Source: Sinorhizobium fredii
GTDB taxonomy: Bacteria > Pseudomonadota > Alphaproteobacteria > Rhizobiales > Rhizobiaceae
Length of the DNA: 64,000 nucleotides
NCBI RefSeq assembly: GCF_002944405.1
Contig: NZ_CP024307.1
Coordinates: 454,501 to 518,500 of the forward strand
Direction: 5' to 3'
In this document: piece after piece, positions 63,529-64,000 of the stretch
Layout: each line of letters starts with the position of its first letter
How positions within the stretch are numbered: the stretch's first letter is position 1
Notes under the pieces: model-generated
Seen by the model: the letters and a program-made list of their open reading frames with translations, nothing else
The model's database searches: none
Told to the model about the DNA's origin: nothing
Made by a program: the position numbers and the translations under genes

Positions 63529-63582
63529 CCTTTTTAGCTACTTGTTTAACGTGGCTGCAAGCCGACCGGCCAAATCACCACG
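63529..63582 (-). ncRNA. SAM-II riboswitch (metA motif)
   Basis: On the minus strand the leader reads CGTGGTGATTTGGCC, then GGCTTGCAGCCACGTTAAAC and AAGTAGCTAAAAAGG. These are the conserved P1 arms and the A-rich pseudoknot strand of SAM-II, a compact H-type pseudoknot that binds S-adenosylmethionine. Placement before metZ in alphaproteobacteria is typical. Confidence 0.92.
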
Positions 63583-63666
63583 GGATAAAGCTCCAATACT
63601 GCCTGGCCGCGCTTGCGTCAATTCCCGGAGTTTGGTTTTGTCTGGCAACTGAGAATGAGGATCGGA

Positions 63667-64000
63667 ATGGGCCGCGACACAGGGATTTTGGCCGACCGCG
63701 CAATTGCCGCGCTGTTTGCCACGGGACGTCTGAAGAGCGAGAAGCCGCTGGATGATGACCAGATCCAGCCGGCGAGCCTCGATCTTCGGCTCGGATCCAA
63801 GGCGTTTCGCGTCCGGGCGAGCTTCATGCCGGGACCGGCGCATCTCGTCGCCGACAAGCTCGACCGCCTGAAGCTGCACGTCATCGATCTTCGCGAGGGC
63901 GCGGTGCTGGAAACCGGCTGCGTCTATATCGTGCCGCTGATGGAGAGCCTGACGCTGCCGGAGACCATGTCGGCGTCGGCCAATCCGAAGAGTTCGACCG
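63667..64000 (+). CDS. dcd: dCTP deaminase family protein, C-terminus cut by window edge
   Basis: The first 111 residues of a 2'-deoxycytidine-5'-triphosphate deaminase-like protein, which would turn dCTP into dUTP. Visible traits are LADRAIAALFATGRLKSEKP, the DDDQIQPASLDLRLGSKAFRV block with the conserved Gln-Pro-Ser-Asp-Arg residues, and SASANPKSST at the edge. This matches the longer alphaproteobacterial form rather than the short E. coli Dcd. ATG 63667 is preceded by GAGGATCGG. The gene is divergent from metZ. Confidence 0.88.
   Translation, partial: MGRDTGILADRAIAALFATGRLKSEKPLDDDQIQPASLDLRLGSKAFRVRASFMPGPAHLVADKLDRLKLHVIDLREGAVLETGCVYIVPLMESLTLPETMSASANPKSST

Overview
The window looks like chromosomal DNA of a Sinorhizobium/Ensifer-type alphaproteobacterium (Rhizobiales). 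This rests on high GC with many antisense shadow frames, GcrA with clustered GANTC (CcrM) sites, a SAM-II riboswitch in front of metZ, a frcR-frcBCAK fructose uptake locus, an adjoining phoR-pstSCAB-phoU-phoB cluster with ppk2, and a cAMP-signalling locus (clr, CHASE2 cyclase, spdA) laid out as I remember it from S. meliloti. I cannot fix the species without a database. No phage, plasmid replication genes, rRNA, CRISPR array or intact insertion sequence was seen.

Layout. 1-3.7 kb (minus): a DUF1269 protein (cut by the window edge), engB, yidC, rnpA, rpmH. 4-10 kb (plus): a methyl-accepting chemotaxis protein, then a TVP38 membrane protein, a mercuric-reductase-like flavoprotein and an orphan histidine kinase. 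10.2-10.9 kb: tRNA-Arg followed by a small accessory scar made of an inverted-repeat remnant and a broken Sel1-repeat gene. 11-14.6 kb (minus): small housekeeping enzymes. 14.9-25.2 kb: putA, a cysteine-cluster protein, spdA, a proline-racemase-family enzyme, a secreted Sel1 protein with a consensus Clr box, a FecR protein, a CHASE2 adenylate cyclase and Clr. 25.4-34.5 kb: doxX, fructose mutarotase-like gene, frcR, frcBCAK, pyrC, pyrE and frk. 34.6-38.2 kb (minus): pgi and fadD. 38.5-44.8 kb (plus): an AI-2E family permease, an orphan KdpD and a three-gene phospholipid assembly operon. 44.9-48.4 kb: tRNA-Thr, a nitronate monooxygenase-like enzyme, an unknown membrane protein and ppk2. 48.7-56.4 kb (plus): phoR, pstSCAB, phoU, phoB. 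56.5-64 kb: gcrA, argD, argF, hslO, apaG, a CDP-alcohol phosphatidyltransferase, metZ and the start of a dCTP deaminase gene.

How the genes work together. Fructose enters through FrcBCA and is phosphorylated by Frk; Pgi interconverts the hexose phosphates. The Pho cluster is a complete phosphate sensing and uptake unit behind two tandem Pho boxes, with a PPK2 next door for polyphosphate use. The cAMP block holds a receptor cyclase, the cAMP receptor, a phosphodiesterase and a probable target gene. fadD and the nitronate monooxygenase gene, 8 kb apart, carry the same operator-like sequence.

The points most worth a second look are: the cyclase gene that appears to start at CTG directly after the clr stop codon; the perfect Clr box; the FecR/CHASE2 pairing; the phospholipid trio with a non-canonical active site; the six GANTC sites in the gcrA-argD divergent region; and the accessory scar beside tRNA-Arg. 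I did not find an unmistakable, wholly new system.
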